Assembly: GCA_030649995.1 (NCBI GenBank)
Contig: JAUSEV010000013.1
Span: forward strand, 23,966 to 87,965
Direction: 5' to 3'
Length of the DNA: 64,000 nucleotides
Source: Candidatus Uhrbacteria bacterium
GTDB taxonomy: Bacteria; Patescibacteriota; Patescibacteriia; 2-12-FULL-60-25
The position numbers and the translations under genes are program-made. The stretch's first letter is position 1, and each line of letters opens with the position of its first letter. Below the pieces are notes generated by a model, which worked only from the letters and a program-made list of their open reading frames with translations, did not search any database and was not told the DNA's origin. Shown piece by piece: positions 45,421 to 53,981 of the stretch.

Positions 45421-47259
45421 ATGTCCTACATTCTTCTCGCCATCATCGGTCATCTTGCGAATGCCGTCGCTTTCATCATCGACAAGGCATTGTTGACGTC
45501 CGCTTTCAAACGTAGCGCGACCTATGCGGCGATGATCGGTGGATTGTCCCTTCTCGTTCTCTTCGCCGCCCCATGGGTCGAGCATTGGCCATCGATCGAG
45601 CTGGCGCTCCCCATTCTTGCGTATGGTGGATTTTTTGTTTTTGGTTTGTGGGCATTTTTTGAAGCGCTCAAACGATCCGAAGCAAGTCAGGTCGTGCCGG
45701 TGGTCGGTTCTCTTATTCCGCTCTTCACACTCCTTGGAGCATGGATATTGCTCGGCGAACGATTGACCGGTCATCAATTTTTCGGATTCATTTTTTTGAT
45801 CGCGGCGACGGTCATTTTAACGGCACGCCGTTCATCCGGCCCCATCCGTCTGCCACTCATGATCTTGTCCGCGATGTTATTTGCCGTATCGTTCGTCGCC
45901 GGAAAATTCGCTTATATGCACGCGGATTTTCTCGGCGTGTTTGTAAGCTCTCGCGCCGTGGCCGGAATTTTGGGATTATTGATTGGACTGTGTTACACGC
46001 CGGCTCGTCAAGAACTCATGGCCATATTTATTCCATCACGATCTTCCACGACTCTCCATCGTCGATTCACCATTCTTCTGACTTTGTTTGGTCAACTCAT
46101 GGGCGCTTTCGGATTTATTTTGATCAATATCGCCATCGCGCGGGGAAGCGTTTCGATCGTCAACGCGTTGCAAGCCGTACAGTATGCCGCGATTGTCCTC
46201 GTTGCTTGGTTTGCCACGGATCGCTTGCGGAAATTGTTAAACGAAGATCGCAAACCGCGCACCATTCTTACAAAATCCTTCGCCATCGTGTTGATCGCCG
46301 TTGGATTGGGATTGATGGCACAGGGGCCGTCGGTTGATGTCAAAACGGAATACGGCATCACCTGGAGCAAGCCTTACGCGGAATCTTTGGGTATTGATCC
46401 GTATGAAGGTTTACAAGCCACGCTTGATGATCTCGGTGTACGACACTTTCGCATTCCCGTTTATTGGAGCGAGATAGAGCCGCGCGCCGGCGAGTTTGAG
46501 TGGGACGCGCTCACCCATCAACTGGAAATGATTCGTGAACGTGGTGGAGACATTATCCTCGTCATCGGCGCCAAACAACCGCGTTGGCCCGAATGGTGGG
46601 CTCCAAAATGGTTGGACGCCCTGTCACCGGCCGATCAAGAAGCCGCGCAACTTCGATATGTCGAAACGGTGATGCGTCATTATGCGGATTATGGAATATT
46701 CATCAAAGCGTGGCAGGTGGAAAATGAACCGCGGTTTTCTTTTGGAACGCACAAACCTCAATCCAAAGAATTTCTCAAACGAGAGATGCAACGGGTTCGT
46801 CAAATAGAATTGGAACTCTCAACAGGAAAAAATCCGCGTCCGATTTATACGACGGATTCCGGAGAATTATCTTTGTGGCGACATTTTCGCGCGGAAACAG
46901 ACGGCTTGGGCGTGAGCGTGTATCGGGTGGTGATCCATCCGCGTTTTGGTGTTTGGAGATACTCATTTTTGCCTCCGTGGTTTTATGCCAAAAAGTTTCA
47001 ACTTCTCTTTCCGTTTTCCAAGAAAAAAATTTTTGTCAGCGAATTCCAAATGGAACCGTGGGCCATCAAACCGTTGACAGAGCTTCCTCCGGAAGAACAG
47101 TTTAAAACATTTGATATCACTCAAATGCGAAAAAACTTTTGGTACGCGGAACGTATGGGGATGCCGGAAATTTATTTTTGGGGAGCAGAATGGTGGTATT
47201 GGATGAAGGTCAAACAACAACACCCGGAATTTTGGGAACAGGGGAAAGCGTTATTTTAG
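45421..47259 (+). CDS. EamA-type ten-TM transporter fused to a clan GH-A-like glycoside hydrolase domain
   Basis: Residues 1-305 form ten TM segments in two EamA halves, of drug/metabolite transporter type. Loops after TM1, 3, 5, 7 and 9 are Arg/Lys-rich and the others are not, so by the positive-inside rule both termini lie outside. Residues about 315-612 resemble a TIM-barrel glycosidase: DLGVRHFRIPVYWSEIEP and 'RGGDIILVIGAKQPRWPEWW', then VENEP (acid/base Glu436 in Asn-Glu-Pro) and VSEFQMEPW (nucleophile Glu541). The pair spacing fits the GH-A clan. One continuous frame encodes both, with no stop or Shine-Dalgarno at the joint. Sugar cleavage coupled to membrane transport is inference. Confidence 0.85.
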   Translation: MSYILLAIIGHLANAVAFIIDKALLTSAFKRSATYAAMIGGLSLLVLFAAPWVEHWPSIELALPILAYGGFFVFGLWAFFEALKRSEASQVVPVVGSLIPLFTLLGAWILLGERLTGHQFFGFIFLIAATVILTARRSSGPIRLPLMILSAMLFAVSFVAGKFAYMHADFLGVFVSSRAVAGILGLLIGLCYTPARQELMAIFIPSRSSTTLHRRFTILLTLFGQLMGAFGFILINIAIARGSVSIVNALQAVQYAAIVLVAWFATDRLRKLLNEDRKPRTILTKSFAIVLIAVGLGLMAQGPSVDVKTEYGITWSKPYAESLGIDPYEGLQATLDDLGVRHFRIPVYWSEIEPRAGEFEWDALTHQLEMIRERGGDIILVIGAKQPRWPEWWAPKWLDALSPADQEAAQLRYVETVMRHYADYGIFIKAWQVENEPRFSFGTHKPQSKEFLKREMQRVRQIELELSTGKNPRPIYTTDSGELSLWRHFRAETDGLGVSVYRVVIHPRFGVWRYSFLPPWFYAKKFQLLFPFSKKKIFVSEFQMEPWAIKPLTELPPEEQFKTFDITQMRKNFWYAERMGMPEIYFWGAEWWYWMKVKQQHPEFWEQGKALF

Positions 47260-47729
47260 ATATTATTTTTCGCTCGTTCGACCATCCGTAGGGCTTTGTC
47301 GATAAATAAAATTCCGTCGAGGTGGTCAATTTCGTGTTGAAAAATGATGGCGGGGAATTGTTTGGCGTCAAATTCCACGCGGCGGCCGTGGCGATTGAGG
47401 GCGCGGACGCGAATTTTTTTATGTCGCATGACCACGCCGAATTTTTTCGGAACGCTCAAACACCCTTCCTCACTCTCTGTTTCATCGTTTGATTTTTTGA
47501 TGATCTCCGGATTCATAAAACATTCCGGGCCTTTGGGCATATTGACGACGATGGCGCGGATATTTTTTCCCACTTGCGGAGAGGCGATGCCAACCCCGTC
47601 AGACACAATCATCGTCTGAATGAGCTGATCAAGATACGTCTGAAATTCCGGCGTAGTCACTTCTTCCACGCTCAATTCACGCGATCGCTCGCGCAAAGAA
47701 GCAGTGGGTTCAGTCAGTATTTTAAGCAT
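47256..47729 (-). CDS. def: Peptide deformylase
   Basis: The 157-residue metalloenzyme removes the formyl group from nascent N-terminal Met. Motif 1 GVGIASPQ (residues 45-52; Ser replaces the usual Ala), motif 2 EGCLSVP (88-94, metal Cys) and motif 3 HEIDH (132-136) are intact. It pairs functionally with Fmt, encoded at 10.4 kb. It converges on the transporter fusion gene with a 4-base overlap. A degenerate tandem repeat lies at the 5' side. Confidence 0.95.
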   Translation of the reverse strand: MLKILTEPTASLRERSRELSVEEVTTPEFQTYLDQLIQTMIVSDGVGIASPQVGKNIRAIVVNMPKGPECFMNPEIIKKSNDETESEEGCLSVPKKFGVVMRHKKIRVRALNRHGRRVEFDAKQFPAIIFQHEIDHLDGILFIDKALRMVERAKNNI

Positions 47730-47761
47730 AATTCCTAATTCCTAATTCTTAATTCCTCATT
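47730..47761. repeat. AATTCCTAATTC tandem repeat
   Basis: Four units (ATTCCTA, ATTCCTA, ATTCTTA, ATTCCTC) fill the whole spacer between def and the PriA-like gene. Confidence 0.75.
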
Positions 47762-49489
47762 CTATCTAAAAAAAGCGATGGGGTCAAGATCAATGAATGT
47801 GGACTTGGCGAGTGGTGTTAGTTCATCGATCAATGGTTGATCGGATACTTCCGGAGCGAAAATCAAATGATAAATCCGTCGTGGCGCGCGTGTGGCAGAT
47901 CGAAATTTTACGGCAAAAGGTCCGCGCACATCTTTTAATTCTATTTTGATGGTTTGTCGCGCTTTTTCGATCCATGATTCGGCGCGCGACGACTCATGAC
48001 CTTCCAAAATAATTTTTACCAGACGCACGGCAGGAGGATAGTTAAAAAGTTGACGCTCATGCCATTCGCGCGCGCGCCATTGGTCCATCCCGTCTTTCGT
48101 TAACCAACATGGCCATTGGTCGGCAGAGGATTCTTGGCATTGGATAATCAATCTTCCCTGAATATGCGCCACTCGATCGGCCAGCCGCCGAAAAGCGATG
48201 CATTGCCGTTCTCGTCGTCGCACATCCTCGCCACCGGCTATGAGCGCGCCGTCTGTCACAACAACGAGAGCGCGAGGCGGAAAAGGAGGATCCATAGCCT
48301 CCTGGCTCAAATCTCGCCATTCAACCGGCGTGTCCGGTTCGTGTTTTAGCCATTGCGATTTAAGCTTTTCAATTCCGGGCAGGGATTTGCCAAGATCCGC
48401 TCCGCCGCAAGTTTTGCATTTGAGGGGAAGAGGGGCTTTGAGGTCGCAGACGCGGCACAAAGCATGATCCTCCTCCGCGCTTAAAGGAAATTGGCATCGC
48501 GCACAGAGAGCTTGCCAGCCGCAATCGCGGCAGGTCAGACGAGCCGAGACTCCGCGAATCGGATGGATAATCACGCGCGGCCCGTCATGCGTTCGCAGTT
48601 CGTGCAGGGTGTCGCTCTGTATCATCGGAATGGCCGAGCGTCCTTGCGGATGACGGATGTGTACGTGCAGAGGCAGATCAATCATCGGAGCCGCGGCTTG
48701 AGAGGTGAGAGGCGGGGTGAGGCCGTAGGATTCCATCGCGACATTTGTGTGCTGATGGCACCAGATAAAAATTTTGCGGGCATCGTATCGTGGGGCCGAC
48801 TCATCTTGTTTATGATCGTCATTTTCCGGTTCGTCTAACATGACTCGATCGGCTAAGGGAGAGAGCCACGCGCCCACACGAGTGGCAATCAATACCGACG
48901 CTGTCGGTTCGGTCAGAAAATGAGACCAAGCGCGAAACGCGTCACCGTCATTAAGATCGCTATGAAGAACATGACTGTGAGGAATCTGTTTGGAGTAGAA
49001 TTCCGCGCGATTTTTCCACGGAGTAAGAATGAGAAGACGTTCGTGTCGAGTTGAGTTTTGTTGTGCTTGTTTGATGATGGTTTCCTGTGGGTGATTGATC
49101 CACTGTTCGTGGATTGGTAATGAGTCATTTTTATATTCAATCACTGGGGGGATCGATCTTGCGATAAAAGGGCGTTTGGGTAAATTTCGTACCCAAGACC
49201 TTAAAACGGTGGGTTGGGAAGAAAAGGTGTGTCGTGCGGTCCATCGCAGGAGTTCGATAATAGAGAGAGGAAATATGAGAGAAGAGTATGATCCGGAAAT
49301 GGGGAGGGCTTTGTTGGCGAAAGGGCTGTCCGTCAAAATTTCTACGACGAGAGCAGGCGTGGCTCTGCGACGAAAGGGAACCCACACCATCTGACCAACT
49401 TGAATGTTGAGCGTGGCGGGAATGTGATAATCAAAAACATCCACACCGATCGGCGTGCGTAAAACAGGAATGACGCGAGCGTATTTCAT
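47762..49489 (-). CDS. PriA-like protein with degenerate helicase motor
   Basis: The 575-residue protein (normal PriA about 730) has the N-terminal DNA-binding block 'VDVFDYHIPATLNIQVGQMVWVPFRRR', a shortened middle, and the cysteine-rich zinc module (CRDCGWQALCARC ... CRVCDLK ... CKTCGG). Residues about 120-160, where Walker A should stand, read 'QETIIKQAQQNSTRHERLLI' with no GxxGxGKT. The DEEH box is DEPEND and the 'KQDESAPRYDAR' block is kept. The motif V/VI region is also weakened. It is therefore probably not an ATP-driven helicase but may still bind replication forks or SSB; that is inference. The start overlaps the previous stop by one base. Confidence 0.8.
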   Translation of the reverse strand: MKYARVIPVLRTPIGVDVFDYHIPATLNIQVGQMVWVPFRRRATPALVVEILTDSPFANKALPISGSYSSLIFPLSIIELLRWTARHTFSSQPTVLRSWVRNLPKRPFIARSIPPVIEYKNDSLPIHEQWINHPQETIIKQAQQNSTRHERLLILTPWKNRAEFYSKQIPHSHVLHSDLNDGDAFRAWSHFLTEPTASVLIATRVGAWLSPLADRVMLDEPENDDHKQDESAPRYDARKIFIWCHQHTNVAMESYGLTPPLTSQAAAPMIDLPLHVHIRHPQGRSAIPMIQSDTLHELRTHDGPRVIIHPIRGVSARLTCRDCGWQALCARCQFPLSAEEDHALCRVCDLKAPLPLKCKTCGGADLGKSLPGIEKLKSQWLKHEPDTPVEWRDLSQEAMDPPFPPRALVVVTDGALIAGGEDVRRRERQCIAFRRLADRVAHIQGRLIIQCQESSADQWPCWLTKDGMDQWRAREWHERQLFNYPPAVRLVKIILEGHESSRAESWIEKARQTIKIELKDVRGPFAVKFRSATRAPRRIYHLIFAPEVSDQPLIDELTPLAKSTFIDLDPIAFFR

Positions 49490-50280
49490 TACGCAATATC
49501 AAATCTTGCCGTGAGATATCCGACACCGAACGGGGCTTCGTAGCAGAGTTCTTTTGAAGCGACATTTAAATTTTCTAGGGCTCCCATGAGGGTGATGATC
49601 GGCTTGTATCCGCATTGATCCGCCTTTTCAACGACCTGTTGATCCATGGCGAGCAGGCCGGCCGCATCAAGGGTACGGATTTTTTCACGCACCGTTGTTT
49701 CAAAGAGCTGTCCTTCCGGCGTGGCTCCTTGGGGAGAGTTGGCGTTCGCGTGATGAGAAAGATCCGCCGAAGCGATTACCGCCACCCGTGTTTGTTCCGC
49801 ATGCAACACGCGTTTGAGCTGGCGGCCCATTTCATAATGTTGACGCGCGTCCAAAAGGGAGGTCGAAAGGGGAACCAGTTTCCAGTTTTGGAGATGCGAC
49901 GTAAGAAGCAAGAGGGGAACGGTGTAGCCATAATCCAATTCTTCCTGACTCGTCATAGTAAACGGGACATGTTCCTGTCGCATGGTGCGATGGATGTGGT
50001 CGAGGAGCAAAAAATCCGCTTTTACTTTGAGCGCGGTTCCATGATCGCCAAACTCTTTCAGAACACCTAGAAATGTATTGGCAAGGTTGCCGCTAAAAGC
50101 ATCGGGGTACATGGGCGCGTGCGGAGAAATCATCACCAGCGTTTCCGCTTTGGAAAGATACAACGCTTGTTCAAGCTCCGCGTACGCGCGCAGCGTGTCC
50201 GCCAATTTTTCGCGATGCTCTTTGCCGATACTTGGTATGAGAAGCGGAGAATGAGGCACGATGGCGGCAAAGACAATCAT
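49489..50280 (-). CDS. LigB/MEMO1-type extradiol-dioxygenase-fold protein (AmmeMemoRadiSam B-like)
   Basis: The 263-residue protein has the class III extradiol dioxygenase subunit B plan: 'AAIVPHSPLLIPSIG', 'VMISPHAPMYPD', 'VAVIASADLSHH' (metal His pair) and a C-terminal 'YEAPFGVGYLTARF'. The MEMO1/AmmeMemoRadiSam B family shares this fold without proven ring cleavage; the other members of that system (A and a radical-SAM protein) are absent nearby. It could be a metal-dependent dioxygenase or a MEMO-like redox protein. It shares one base with the PriA-like start codon, so the genes are coupled. Confidence 0.82.
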   Translation of the reverse strand: MIVFAAIVPHSPLLIPSIGKEHREKLADTLRAYAELEQALYLSKAETLVMISPHAPMYPDAFSGNLANTFLGVLKEFGDHGTALKVKADFLLLDHIHRTMRQEHVPFTMTSQEELDYGYTVPLLLLTSHLQNWKLVPLSTSLLDARQHYEMGRQLKRVLHAEQTRVAVIASADLSHHANANSPQGATPEGQLFETTVREKIRTLDAAGLLAMDQQVVEKADQCGYKPIITLMGALENLNVASKELCYEAPFGVGYLTARFDIA

Positions 50281-50297
50281 AGAGTAGAAGGAAGAAT

Positions 50298-51737
50298 TTA
50301 GAATTTAGAAGTGAGAAGTTGATTGTCGGATTTGTTTTCGGGTTGGATGTTAACGACTTGTCCGATAGGATAGGATTCAAGGATCTTGGCGGGAATGACG
50401 ACGACGTTTTTCCACTTCCAACCGAGTTCGATAAAGACCGCTTCTGACGGAATAGGACGTCTTAACCCATTTTCTATGACAAAAGTGGCCGGATGTCCCT
50501 TGACTTTTATCAACTCTCCATCATGGAGGCCGTAAGGATCGCCTATGGTTAATGAGGCGAGCTTGGCGGTTGATAAGAGTTTTGCCGATCGTCTTTTGAA
50601 ATAGAGTTGAAGGAAAATTTTATCCGGGATGAGCTGACGCACCCCATCCTCAACATACCAATAATGCGCGTTCGCGTCTTTCGCGAGAAGTCCCGTGGGA
50701 TACAAAGTCGCGGCGGTGATGTCCGGACCGTCTTGATAGTCGCCGATATCCGCTTCCGTGACTTCCGTGACTTCGTCCTCATTAAAACCGAACTTAAGAA
50801 AGATTTTTCGACCGGCAATAAACCGTTTATTCCCGTCTACCAATAAATAGCGTTTAGCGTTTGGCGTTTCCACCAAGGAATAATTCGGGAAGACGATTGA
50901 CCGACCGGTCGGATAGGATGTGAGCTGGCTGTCTTCCACTATCACGATTTTTTCCGGATCAATCATGGAGGCGGCCACCGCGCGACTTTTGAACGGTTTT
51001 TTTTCCCCAAAATGGATGAGATAGGTCAGTTGGGAAGTTTTTCCTCGCACCACCATGCCGTTTGGAAAGACGAGAGAAAACCAGCGTTGCCAGATGCGCC
51101 AAAGATTGAGATTTCCATGAAGATGAGGGGTGTAACTGTAAAGCATGGCCGTGGCTTGATTGCTTGGCGTGACCTCTACCCCGTCGATTTTTGTCGTTTT
51201 TCCCGGCATATGACCGGCGATCGTGGCTCCTCGACCCAGCATTTGCAGCAGATATTTTTCGCGATGTTGTTTGGCAGCCCACTCGATCTGGCTCGCAAAC
51301 CCCTTAAATTCCTGCAGAGCCGGATCATTCATGGAACAGCTGTCACAAATGGCAAAACCCGTTGCCCAATCAAACTGTTTTTGCGAAGGGTTTGGATCCT
51401 CCACCAGACTTTGCTCTTTTTGCATCAAGGCCATGAGATATTTTGGATTTATTTTGTAGCTCGTCGCGACTCGCCAGATAATTTCCGCCGCGGATTTTTC
51501 CACCCCGTCAATATCCCGTGTTCGATAACGTCCCAAGCTGCCTTTATTTTTTAAAAATTCTTGGATGTGTTTGAGGGTTGAGGATTGAATATCCAAAATA
51601 TCCCGATCATCCAAAATCCGGTTTGGATTGAATTCGGCATCAATCGGGGAAATTTGAGCCAAAGTTGTCGTCGTTAAACACAAGTTGATAAGACCAGCCA
51701 CCGACAAAACTAAACCTAATCGAAAACAAACTCTCAT
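50298..51737 (-). CDS. Secreted lysozyme-like (lytic transglycosylase-like) protein with surface repeats
   Basis: Starting at ATG 51737 (MRVCFRLGLVL) the product has a signal peptide (about 1-27). A lysozyme-like domain follows with Glu in 'KYLMALMQKEQSLVED', 'DWATGFAICDSCSMNDPAL' and 'FASQIEWAAKQ'. Three or four copies of a 45-55-residue repeat follow (for example 'KRYLLVDGNKRFIAGRKIFLKFGFN' and 'HYWYVEDGVRQLIPDKIFLQ'). Related repeats close the surface protein at 28696-31704. It may trim peptidoglycan during growth or attachment. The longer frame upstream of 51737 lacks family support. Confidence 0.8.
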   Translation of the reverse strand: MRVCFRLGLVLSVAGLINLCLTTTTLAQISPIDAEFNPNRILDDRDILDIQSSTLKHIQEFLKNKGSLGRYRTRDIDGVEKSAAEIIWRVATSYKINPKYLMALMQKEQSLVEDPNPSQKQFDWATGFAICDSCSMNDPALQEFKGFASQIEWAAKQHREKYLLQMLGRGATIAGHMPGKTTKIDGVEVTPSNQATAMLYSYTPHLHGNLNLWRIWQRWFSLVFPNGMVVRGKTSQLTYLIHFGEKKPFKSRAVAASMIDPEKIVIVEDSQLTSYPTGRSIVFPNYSLVETPNAKRYLLVDGNKRFIAGRKIFLKFGFNEDEVTEVTEADIGDYQDGPDITAATLYPTGLLAKDANAHYWYVEDGVRQLIPDKIFLQLYFKRRSAKLLSTAKLASLTIGDPYGLHDGELIKVKGHPATFVIENGLRRPIPSEAVFIELGWKWKNVVVIPAKILESYPIGQVVNIQPENKSDNQLLTSKF

Positions 51738-51772
51738 AACAAGAAGAATAGCACGAGAACAGGAATTGTTGT

Positions 51773-51825
51773 ATTTCGTATTTTTGTTCCGCCAGCTGGC
51801 GGATTTCGCGCTTTCGTAAATGATA
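51773..51825. repeat. Spacer repeat shared with 35129-35172, with inserted palindrome
   Basis: TTTCGTATTTTTGT is followed by the palindrome TCCGCCAGCTGGCGGA, then TTTCGCGCTTTCGTAAATGA. The 35.1-kb copy lacks the palindrome and has AAAA at that site. Confidence 0.75.
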
Positions 51826-51826
51826 T

Positions 51827-51862
51827 AAAAAAAGACCGCGCGGATGAGACCGGGCGGTTTTA
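51827..51862 (-). terminator. Intrinsic terminator
   Basis: On the minus strand ACCGC and GCGGT pair around a 14-base loop, followed by CTTTTTTTATA. Confidence 0.75.
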
Positions 51863-51877
51863 TGCGGCTGGAGTCGT

Positions 51878-52267
51878 TCACAACATCATGTGATGGAACC
51901 GAGCAGTCGTGAGCGTTCGTAGTGCCTCATTGGCTCGATGTTCTGCCGCGTATCTTCCGAGGGACATGATGGCGATGTAGGTGATCGTTGCACTCATTCC
52001 GCTCACGATGGCAAGCCAAGGCGGAAGGAGTTCGGCTTGAAAAATCCATCGAGCGATCCTCACTTGGAACAGGGGCAAACACGTGATAGCCAAGAGGACG
52101 CACACGAATCCCGCGGTTCGATAGAATCTTTCCTGGCGCGGCGAGAGTTCGAGCGGCGTTCGCAGAAGAGCGAGATTCAGGGACCGTGTTTTCAGGAACC
52201 ATCCGGAGAGCCAGGCGCAAATCGTTCCGATGATGCCGAGGCCGATGGTCAAGATCCACATCATCAC
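51878..52267 (-). CDS. Hypothetical three-TM protein, self-contained transcription unit
   Basis: The 129-residue protein has TM1 (about 3-24), TM2 (about 50-70) and TM3 (about 79-101) and a His/Arg-rich C-terminus. It begins with AGGAGG and an ATG repeated three times (MMM); the first is used. Its promoter (52294-52322) is close to consensus and a terminator follows. GC content exceeds that of the neighbouring lysozyme-like gene. No family is recognised. Confidence 0.7.
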   Translation of the reverse strand: MMMWILTIGLGIIGTICAWLSGWFLKTRSLNLALLRTPLELSPRQERFYRTAGFVCVLLAITCLPLFQVRIARWIFQAELLPPWLAIVSGMSATITYIAIMSLGRYAAEHRANEALRTLTTARFHHMML

Positions 52268-52293
52268 AGACCTCCTGTTTGATGGACTCTATT

Positions 52294-52322
52294 TTTATAG
52301 CAAGAATGACCATTTTTGTCAA
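52294..52322 (-). promoter_or_regulatory. Strong promoter of the three-TM hypothetical
   Basis: On the minus strand TTGACA, a 17-base spacer and TATAAA are present, the best promoter match in the window. Confidence 0.8.
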
Positions 52323-52343
52323 CCTACGTCATCTAAGGTTAGA

Positions 52344-53981
52344 ATGCTTGGCATGACCGTTGAAAAACAAGAAAAGTTAGCAATTACAGGGCTTTTGGTT
52401 TTTCTGTTTGCGATCGCGAGCATTTTGCCCTCGGTTCGTACGGCCACATACGCGTCACCGGATGAAACGGCGACAGCCATCATCGCGCAGAATATCGCCG
52501 CTCGCGGTCAGGCGTTTTTGGTGGAACCGCTTGCGCGTGATTTTCCTTGGTTGCATCCTCGCAGTTGGGTGAGCGCGGGTGACCGCATCGTGCCTGTGGG
52601 TTTTTTGGGCTGGCCGTGGCTCATGAGTTTTTTTGTCGGCTTCGGTCATGGCGCATGGCTTCCGTGGATCGCGGCACTTATCATCATCTCATCTGCTTGG
52701 CCTTTTTTCCGGCTTCTCCGTCAATTTCATGATTGGAAAGCCGCGTGGTGGGGGACGCTCGCCGCGTTCATGTTGCCGCCATTCCTCTTGTACGCCAACC
52801 GAAGTCTCTTTCCCAACGCCGCAGTCATTGCTCTTGGATTGTGGAGTATGTGGTTAATTTCTGTCATTGCGAGGAGCGAGTCCTCGAGCGACGCGGCAAT
52901 CTCTCATCATGTCGAGAGATTGCTTCGTCGTATGACTCCTCGCAATGACTATGTTTTTCTTCTCGGTCTTCTCTCCGCCCTCACCGCCGCTATTCGCCCG
53001 ATCGAACTTTTGTGGATCATCCCTTGGTGGGTGTGGGCGGCTCGAGGATGGCGTCCTTCCAAACAAGAGCGGTGGATGATCGGACTTGGCGCTTCCATCG
53101 TTTTTATTCCGATGATGCTTCTTGCCTATCAAGCCTACGGCACGGCCCTCGGTGTTGGATATTTGATGCGCGACAATCCGTCTGCGAGGTCACAGGTTAC
53201 AGCTGACAGCTTACAGCAGACCGTATCCATCGCATGGCTTCCTTTTGGTTTTGATGTTCGTCATATTTTTCGAAATACCAGAGCTTATTTTATCGGTTTG
53301 TTATGGCCGTGGATGTTGATTTTGATCGCCGCCGTTTACGTCGCATGGAAAGATCGATCGTCTTTTCGATCATTCAGATCTGTGCCGCTTGTTCTTGCCG
53401 GTTGGACCATGTTCGTCACCCTCATTATTTACGGCAGCGGGTGGTATAACGATCATATTGGATTTTGGGCGCCGACGATCGGCAATTCTTTTTTACGTTA
53501 CACGTTGCCGGTCGCTTTATTTGCCGGTTGGGGAGCGGCGTATTTATGGAAATATACGCGTGAGGCACATTCCTCATCAAAAAAATTTTTTCTGATGCCG
53601 GTCATAGGCATTCTGCTCGCGGCGTTTGGCATTTATCGAGCCGTCTTGGCTGATGATGAAGCACTCCGTTTTACGCGCGTCGAGCTGCAACGCTACGCGG
53701 CCATCCGCGCGAGCGCGCGTGTGTGGTTTGAGTCGGGAGACGTGATCGTATCGGAAACATCCGACAAGATTTTTTTTCCGGATTTTCGCGCTGTATCGCC
53801 ATTGCCTCCAAAAACCGAGCTGGCGCGTTTTGCGCGCGCGTCAAACCAACATATTGGATTGTTTATCCGTCCGTTATCTCAAGAGCAAAAAGATGCCTGG
53901 CTCGCGGTTGGATTGGAAGCGCAAGAACTGGCGTCATTCTCGCGTGAGCGTTTGTATTTGTTGACGCTTCGTCTCCCATGA
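52344..53981 (+). CDS. Membrane glycosyltransferase (GT39/ArnT-like, dolichyl-phosphate-mannosyl type)
   Basis: The start is set at ATG 52344; the longer frame overlaps the divergent gene's promoter. The 545-residue protein has about ten TM segments and the N-terminal acidic motif of GT-C enzymes (SVRTATYASPDETATAIIAQNI, Asp-Glu near residue 40). It belongs by pattern to the ArnT/PMT superfamily that moves sugars from lipid carriers to proteins or lipids. Residues about 173-204 (positions 52860-52952) are a hydrophilic insert encoded by a palindromic repeat, and residues 284-291 may be another. It shares four bases with the next gene, whose product may be its partner. Confidence 0.75.
   Translation: MLGMTVEKQEKLAITGLLVFLFAIASILPSVRTATYASPDETATAIIAQNIAARGQAFLVEPLARDFPWLHPRSWVSAGDRIVPVGFLGWPWLMSFFVGFGHGAWLPWIAALIIISSAWPFFRLLRQFHDWKAAWWGTLAAFMLPPFLLYANRSLFPNAAVIALGLWSMWLISVIARSESSSDAAISHHVERLLRRMTPRNDYVFLLGLLSALTAAIRPIELLWIIPWWVWAARGWRPSKQERWMIGLGASIVFIPMMLLAYQAYGTALGVGYLMRDNPSARSQVTADSLQQTVSIAWLPFGFDVRHIFRNTRAYFIGLLWPWMLILIAAVYVAWKDRSSFRSFRSVPLVLAGWTMFVTLIIYGSGWYNDHIGFWAPTIGNSFLRYTLPVALFAGWGAAYLWKYTREAHSSSKKFFLMPVIGILLAAFGIYRAVLADDEALRFTRVELQRYAAIRASARVWFESGDVIVSETSDKIFFPDFRAVSPLPPKTELARFARASNQHIGLFIRPLSQEQKDAWLAVGLEAQELASFSRERLYLLTLRLP
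52860..52952. repeat. Palindromic repeat inside the glycosyltransferase gene
   Basis: GTCATTGCGAGGAGCGAG and GCAATCTCTC are mirrored by GAGAGATTGC and CTCCTCGCAATGAC. The element is translated as an extra loop (ARSESSSDAAISHHVERLLR) without breaking the frame. Confidence 0.88.
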
